Shown here piece by piece: positions 13,784 to 18,109 of a stretch of 18,109 nucleotides of DNA. The DNA comes from an uncultured Bacteriovorax sp. (GTDB lineage: Bacteria > Bdellovibrionota > Bacteriovoracia > Bacteriovoracales > Bacteriovoracaceae), in NCBI GenBank assembly GCA_946482295.1, contig CAMLRB010000051.1, forward strand, positions 1 to 18,109, given 5' to 3'. Made by a program: the position numbers and the translations under genes. The notes under the pieces are model-generated. The model saw nothing but the letters and a program-made list of their open reading frames with translations, was not told the DNA's origin and did no database searches. The first letter of the stretch is position 1; the number at the start of each line of letters is the position of its first letter.

Positions 13784-15064
13784 ATGACTCTACAAACTTC
13801 AACAACAGCTGCCGGATGTACTGAAATCATCAAGTCTGGCGATAACGTCTTTATTCATTCCGGCGTTTCAGCTCCACAACAATTAATTGCAGCGATGATT
13901 GCGCGAGCGCATGAACTCAAAGGCGTTAAAATTTACCAGATTCATACTGAAGGTAATGCGGACTACTCAAAAAACCAATACAGAGAAAATTTCAACGTCC
14001 ATAATTTTTTTAATGGTCCAAACATGCGAGCAGCGAGTGAGGATCTCTCTGTTCATTATATTCCTATTTTCCTTAGTGAAATTCCGCTTCTTTTTTACAA
14101 TGGAGTAATTCAGCTTGATGTAGCTATGATCCAAGTCTCACCACCTGATCGCCATGGCATGTGTAGTTTAGGCCCTTCTGTTGATATTTCGGTTTCAGCA
14201 GTGAGAACAGCAAAAGTTCTGATCGCTCAAGTGAACAAGCAGATGCCACGAACATTTGGTGATTCCCAAATCCATATTTCGAAAATTGATCGCATGGTTG
14301 AAGTTGATGAACCAATTTATTCTGTAGCTCGTGCTTCACTCTCTGATAAAGAGAGAAAAATTGGGCAAAATATTGCGAGTCTTATTGAAGATGGGGCTAC
14401 TTTGCAAATGGGTATTGGGGCCATTCCGAATGCTGTTCTTGATTGTTTAAAAAATCACAAAGATCTCGGCATTCATACTGAAATGTTTTCGGATGGCTTG
14501 ATTGATTTGCATGCGGCCGGTGCCATTAATGGGAAATATAAAGTGCGCCATCGTGGTAAAATAGTTTCAAGTTTTGTTATCGGTTCAAAAAAAGTTTATG
14601 ATTTTATCGATGATAATCCGGAAGTATTGCTTCTTGATTGCAGCTATACGAACAATACCCATATTGTCGCTCAGAATCCCAAGGTGACTGCGATCAACAG
14701 TGCTATTGAAGTCGATGTTACTGGGCAGGTTTGTTCTGATTCCATCGGCTCAAGAATTTATTCAGGAGTTGGCGGGCAAATGGATTTCATTAGAGGAGCG
14801 GCCTTATCTAAAGGTGGAAAACCGATCATTGCTCTACCATCAACGACTAAACATGGATTAAGTAAGATAGTCTGTCAGTTGAAGCCAGGAGCGGGCGTCG
14901 TTACTACGAGAGCACACGTTCACTATGTAGTGACTGAACACGGTGTTGCTTACCTCTATGGAAAGTCTATCAGTGAACGTATTAAAGCATTGATTAAGAT
15001 CGCAGCACCAGAACATCAAGAAAATTTACAACGAGAAGCTTACAACTTATTTTTAAAAAATTAG
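13784..15064 (+). CDS. Acetyl-CoA hydrolase / 4-hydroxybutyrate CoA-transferase family
   Basis: 426-residue class I CoA-transferase with both halves in one chain, the usual size. Seen: FIHSGVSAPQQL near the N-terminus, the family block QVSPPDRHGMCSLG (117-130), the CoA-binding GIGAIPNA (210-217), active-site glutamate E233 in HTEMFSDG, SGVGGQMDFIRGA, and the C-terminal TEHGVAYLYGKS. It forms a glutamyl-CoA thioester and either transfers CoA between acids or hydrolyses acetyl-CoA; which one cannot be told from motifs. The ATG at 13784 has GAGG ten bases upstream. A 149-bp gap separates it from the HAD gene, so it likely has its own promoter. Its last 12 bases overlap the converging membrane-protein gene. 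Confidence 0.93.
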   Translation: MTLQTSTTAAGCTEIIKSGDNVFIHSGVSAPQQLIAAMIARAHELKGVKIYQIHTEGNADYSKNQYRENFNVHNFFNGPNMRAASEDLSVHYIPIFLSEIPLLFYNGVIQLDVAMIQVSPPDRHGMCSLGPSVDISVSAVRTAKVLIAQVNKQMPRTFGDSQIHISKIDRMVEVDEPIYSVARASLSDKERKIGQNIASLIEDGATLQMGIGAIPNAVLDCLKNHKDLGIHTEMFSDGLIDLHAAGAINGKYKVRHRGKIVSSFVIGSKKVYDFIDDNPEVLLLDCSYTNNTHIVAQNPKVTAINSAIEVDVTGQVCSDSIGSRIYSGVGGQMDFIRGAALSKGGKPIIALPSTTKHGLSKIVCQLKPGAGVVTTRAHVHYVVTEHGVAYLYGKSISERIKALIKIAAPEHQENLQREAYNLFLKN

Positions 15065-16861
15065 CTGAGCGTTTTCTTTAACTTCCTCTAGTTTTTCAAC
15101 AGAGCAATACTGTGAATCTTGGGGAGTTATCTGACAGATGTTTTGATAGGCAGGCAGACAATAAGGAACAAGAGCAATGGCCTTTTTCCATGAAACAAGA
15201 GCGTCTGCCTCCTGCTTTTGAGCAAAAGACATCATGCCTTTTGCTAAGTAGTAGTGTGAATATTCCGCATGTAAAAGTTTTTTACTAAAGCCTTGAAGTG
15301 AGTCGAACTGTGCTGAAATGTCTGCTGTCATGGTTGCTGGAAGCGATTCATTTAAATTCAACCCTTGCCCCTTTTCAACAATTCTTCCCAGGGGAAGAAA
15401 TGTTAATTTAAAATCGGCACTGTTTTGAAAGTGTCTGGTTAGAATAAATTTGTATTGGGCCGTATTGGGTTTAAGCAAATCTTCAACGAAATCCATTTTA
15501 AGTTCACTGAAAATTTTTTCTTCATTTAAAAGTTTAAAATGTTCAAGCTTGTGTTGCTGTTTCAAATAGTACCAGGAATGAAAAAGTAGAGGCGGAGAAA
15601 TGACGGCAATTGATTGGTAGTCAGCATTTTCCAGTTGAAGTAATCGCAGAGCGAAGTAACTGTTATCATTGTCGACTAAAAGAGCATTTACCTCATGGTG
15701 ATGGGCTTGTTTTAAAAGATTGTGTGAATAATTCTCGATAATATTATCTTTAGAGAGATTTAGATTCTTATAGAGGGTTGGAAGACTTATAAGAACGGCC
15801 AATATGACGACCAGATATTCACTCTTTCGGTTTATCACTTTTTGAGTGCTGGCAATCAAGTGAACTAAAGTCATTATTAAAACGATGAGTGGCATGACGT
15901 GGAATCGACTTACAATTTCTTCTGCCATTCCTTCAATTTTAAAGTTCACTAAACCTAAAAAGAGAAGTGAGAGTATCAAAGTTGAGACTAGGGTTAAGTT
16001 TTTTCTGGTCAATAGGAGCTGTTTTTTAAGAGGAACAAAAAGTAAAAAAACGATGAAACCAAAAAATAAGGCCACAGCATTGATTTCTAAGAATTTCCAA
16101 ATTCCCAGCATGTTGAAAAAATGAGAGTCATCATTGGCAGCTAGTCGGAAAGTTCCATAATCACTTCTTAAAAAATGGGAGATTAAAGAAGAAAAATCTT
16201 TCACTTCACCCCATGAATAAGGGCTTTCAGGATTTCTCAACATTAGAGTGGCATAAAGGAGAGCTGTTAAAATACATCCAGCAACCGCTCCCTTGATAAA
16301 TGTTTTTCTCGAATGTGCGCTTAAAAATCTTTCAATCACAATAGGAATGAGAAAGATTGTGGTGTGGTGGTTAGAAACACTCAAAGCAAATAGAAAGGGG
16401 ATTAAAAAAGAGCGATAGTTATCGTTCAACTGATCATCAATTGAAAGCCAGAGAACAGCACTCACAAACAAAGCATGTAGCGCAAAGACATCCGGTATAA
16501 TGGCCGCTTGGAAAAATGTCCAAGTAAAGGCCAGCATGATCATAAGGGCTAAGGAGAGAAGTGTGACCTGTCTTTTTTTAAGTGGAAAAATAATGAAAAC
16601 CAGTGAAGTGAGAGCGAAAAGTACATTTAAGAAAGAAGCTCTCCATACAAGGGAGTTAATAGTGACAACTTTCATCCATCCTTGTTGAAGAAGTAACCAA
16701 AGTGGATAACCAGGAGGATGGGCCACAAGGTTGTAATAGGCGGAAGCGATCAATTCTGCGCTGTCACCACCTTGAATGTAATGAGGAAGAAAAAATAAAT
16801 AGCTTATTAAAATTAGAACTATAGTGAATGATATTTTAGAGAAAAAGCGAGTAAAAACCAT
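15053..16861 (-). CDS. DUF2723 GT-C-like membrane protein with TPR-like tail
   Basis: 602 residues. The first periplasmic loop carries YIQGGDSAELIASAY and AHPPGYPLW, the DUF2723 signature; D33 and E36 are in the position of GT-C catalytic acids. About ten membrane segments run to residue 360 and include NHHTTIFLIP. A soluble C-terminal part of about 240 residues ends with a TPR-like repeat (SHYYLAKGMMSFAQKQEADALVSWKKAI read as one helix pair) before CLPAYQNIC. DUF2723 proteins are thought to be lipid-linked sugar transferases, possibly protein O-mannosyltransferases; the acceptor here is unknown. Start is the ATG at 16861, 41 bp after the preceding minus-strand gene. The 3' end overlaps the CoA-transferase gene. 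Confidence 0.85.
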   Translation of the reverse strand: MVFTRFFSKISFTIVLILISYLFFLPHYIQGGDSAELIASAYYNLVAHPPGYPLWLLLQQGWMKVVTINSLVWRASFLNVLFALTSLVFIIFPLKKRQVTLLSLALMIMLAFTWTFFQAAIIPDVFALHALFVSAVLWLSIDDQLNDNYRSFLIPFLFALSVSNHHTTIFLIPIVIERFLSAHSRKTFIKGAVAGCILTALLYATLMLRNPESPYSWGEVKDFSSLISHFLRSDYGTFRLAANDDSHFFNMLGIWKFLEINAVALFFGFIVFLLFVPLKKQLLLTRKNLTLVSTLILSLLFLGLVNFKIEGMAEEIVSRFHVMPLIVLIMTLVHLIASTQKVINRKSEYLVVILAVLISLPTLYKNLNLSKDNIIENYSHNLLKQAHHHEVNALLVDNDNSYFALRLLQLENADYQSIAVISPPLLFHSWYYLKQQHKLEHFKLLNEEKIFSELKMDFVEDLLKPNTAQYKFILTRHFQNSADFKLTFLPLGRIVEKGQGLNLNESLPATMTADISAQFDSLQGFSKKLLHAEYSHYYLAKGMMSFAQKQEADALVSWKKAIALVPYCLPAYQNICQITPQDSQYCSVEKLEEVKENAQLIF

Positions 16862-16902
16862 TCTAAGATTATTGTTTTTACTCCTTTAACGGTCAAGCGT
16901 AC

Positions 16903-17409
16903 CTAACGCTTTTTAGTTCCCGCCGGTACACTTTCTGATGACTTCTTTTCGATAGATTTAAAGTCACGAATCAAGCTCGAAAAAACTTTTGGATCTTTTG
17001 CTTCGATGAGAGCGAGTTTATCTTCACAACTTCTGAGTTTTGTCTCTAGATCCTCTCTAGAGACTTTTTCCACTTCTTTTTTAAGGATAGTGTACTTCTG
17101 TTGGACAGCACAATCTATTTTCATAGTATCCTTTGTTTGCTGCTCACAAAAGTTAATTGATTCAGGATCAATCTTTCTGGAAGCCAGCCTTTGCATGCAA
17201 CTATTTTTTAAACTATCACGAAGCATTTTTATACAAAAGTTATGAACTTCAACTTGAAAGACTCCGTCTTGAAGGTCATTCCAGCAAGCGGTTTTAGAAC
17301 TATCATGGAATTGAGCTTTGCAAAATGTCATAATGTCGTTTTTGGAAACATACTCAGCAGCATATGCAGATGTGCTTGCGATAAGAAAAAGTCCAAGAAT
17401 GAATTTCAT
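16903..17409 (-). CDS. Secreted protein with three 29-residue cysteine-pair repeats
   Basis: 168 residues: signal peptide (MKFILGLFLIASTSAYA, cleavage near A17/A18), then three evenly spaced copies of F-C-x5-D-(S/T)-x-K-x2-C starting at F29, F58 and F87, with cysteines 30/42, 59/71 and 88/100. The period is exactly 29. A charged coiled-coil-like helix (about 103-135, with C128) and a Ser/Lys tail follow. The paired cysteines 12 apart suggest helical hairpins held by disulfides in the periplasm. I do not recognise the family. The ATG at 17409 is preceded by GAGGG eight bases away; the gene lies 55 bp after the pseudouridine synthase gene and 41 bp before the DUF2723 gene, all in one direction. 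Confidence 0.85.
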   Translation of the reverse strand: MKFILGLFLIASTSAYAAEYVSKNDIMTFCKAQFHDSSKTACWNDLQDGVFQVEVHNFCIKMLRDSLKNSCMQRLASRKIDPESINFCEQQTKDTMKIDCAVQQKYTILKKEVEKVSREDLETKLRSCEDKLALIEAKDPKVFSSLIRDFKSIEKKSSESVPAGTKKR

Positions 17410-17464
17410 AAAACCCTCGAAAAGTATGGTCTACTAAACTGATCGGGTTATAGGAACATTTACT

Positions 17465-18109
17465 TTAGTCTTTCCGATCGTAATAGGTGACAACTGTCCC
17501 GTGGATCTTCTTATCAAGATCTTGGAGGGAAAAAGGAGTGTTGAGGTGAATCCAATCCGCAAGATCTTGAGGGATTTTTGTGATGAAGAGTTTTTCTTCT
17601 TTTTTGTAGGGAATTTTAAGAGCAATCGCGTGGAGAGCATGTCGAGGGAGTTCCATGAAGTCATGATCTTCCAAGGAAGCTTCGTGGTCTTTGAATCGTT
17701 GAAACATTTCATAAGAACCTAGATAAAGTTTATCACCAATCAACGGAACACCATGAGCTTTTGCGTGAACGCGAATTTGATGCTGCCTTCCTGTTTGAGG
17801 ACAAGCAATTCCGATCACGTACTTTTCATTTTTTTCTAATATATAAAAAAATGTGCGAGCATGTTTTCCTTCAGCTGAATGTTCAGGAAAGGATTCAACC
17901 ACAATGCGTTTTAAACCTTCTTCCGTTGAACCCATTCGTTCGTTTGCGATGAAAAAAGATTCATGCTTGAAGTGCGGTTGAATGCGGCCAATGAAGAGGT
18001 AGCATTTTTTAACATCATCTTGTTCAAAACGCTCCATCATCTCTGTGGCCATCGCGGGATTTTTTCCGAGCATGAGTATGCCGGACGTTTCACGATCGAT
18101 GCGATGGAG
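17465..18109 (-). CDS. RluA-family pseudouridine synthase (5' end outside window)
   Basis: 214 codons are visible; the frame enters from the window edge, so the ATG at 18073 is internal. The catalytic motif HRIDRETSG stands at the very edge, with the nucleophilic Asp as the fifth visible residue. Next come KCYLFIGRI and the RNA-binding CPQTGRQHQIRVHAKAHGVPLIGDKLYLG, standard for RluA/RluC/RluD enzymes, and RHALHAIALKIPY near the end. It isomerises uridine in rRNA or tRNA; the target site cannot be assigned. The missing part would be about 70-100 residues, perhaps with an S4 domain. Confidence 0.93.
   Translation of the reverse strand, partial: LHRIDRETSGILMLGKNPAMATEMMERFEQDDVKKCYLFIGRIQPHFKHESFFIANERMGSTEEGLKRIVVESFPEHSAEGKHARTFFYILEKNEKYVIGIACPQTGRQHQIRVHAKAHGVPLIGDKLYLGSYEMFQRFKDHEASLEDHDFMELPRHALHAIALKIPYKKEEKLFITKIPQDLADWIHLNTPFSLQDLDKKIHGTVVTYYDRKD

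Noticed and set aside
1..18109. CRISPR arrays, insertion sequences, integrase or transposase genes
   Set aside because: No regularly spaced short repeats and no protein with transposase or recombinase motifs were seen; the repeats near tRNA-His are too few and too far apart for an array.

Overview
The window looks like chromosomal DNA of an AT-rich Gram-negative bacterium, probably Bdellovibrionota and perhaps the Bacteriovorax/Peredibacter side. This is inference. It rests on a TIGR02147-family protein (a family known mainly from Bdellovibrio-like bacteria and Fibrobacter), an archaeal-type AspRS, many signal-peptide-bearing proteins of no known family, and a beta-barrel-like export candidate. 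No species can be named from the sequence alone.

Layout. (a) 1-1275: aspartyl-tRNA synthetase, with the first few codons outside the window, closed by a hairpin terminator shared with a converging operon. (b) 5656-1316, minus strand: MFS transporter, oligopeptide-type solute-binding lipoprotein and hybrid histidine kinase, overlapping end to end. The binding protein and kinase share a TAGTG stop/start, and no ABC permease or ATPase is present. (c) 5724-7856, plus strand: a 25-codon ORF with a strong Shine-Dalgarno sequence, a 337-residue stand-alone protein carrying nearly all the catalytic motifs of the class II lanthipeptide (LanM) dehydratase domain but no cyclase domain, and an APH-fold kinase. 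I read the first two as a minimal RiPP-type cassette. It is the most interesting object in the window. (d) 7857-10520: an operon of secreted protein, TIGR02147 regulator and secreted protein, then a Nudix hydrolase. (e) 10534-12040: a small accessory unit holding a DnaB-like RecA-fold ATPase, bounded by direct repeats (including an exact 43-bp copy of the tRNA-His terminator region) and 20-bp inverted repeats. It abuts the 3' end of tRNA-His(GTG). A weaker third copy of the repeat lies at 7853-7930, so accessory DNA may have accumulated step by step beside this tRNA. (f) 12273-15064, plus strand: outer-membrane beta-barrel-like protein, HAD phosphatase and acetyl-CoA hydrolase/CoA-transferase. 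(g) 18109-15053, minus strand: RluA-family pseudouridine synthase (5' end outside the window), a secreted protein with three 29-residue cysteine repeats, and a DUF2723 GT-C-like membrane protein whose 3' end overlaps the CoA-transferase gene by 12 bp.

Regions a, f and g look like ordinary chromosome. Regions c to e carry the accessory signals: orphan terminators, repeats next to a tRNA, a possible gene relic at 6793-6912, and small or secreted proteins. Motif assignments are read directly from the sequence. The functional links between genes are inference.
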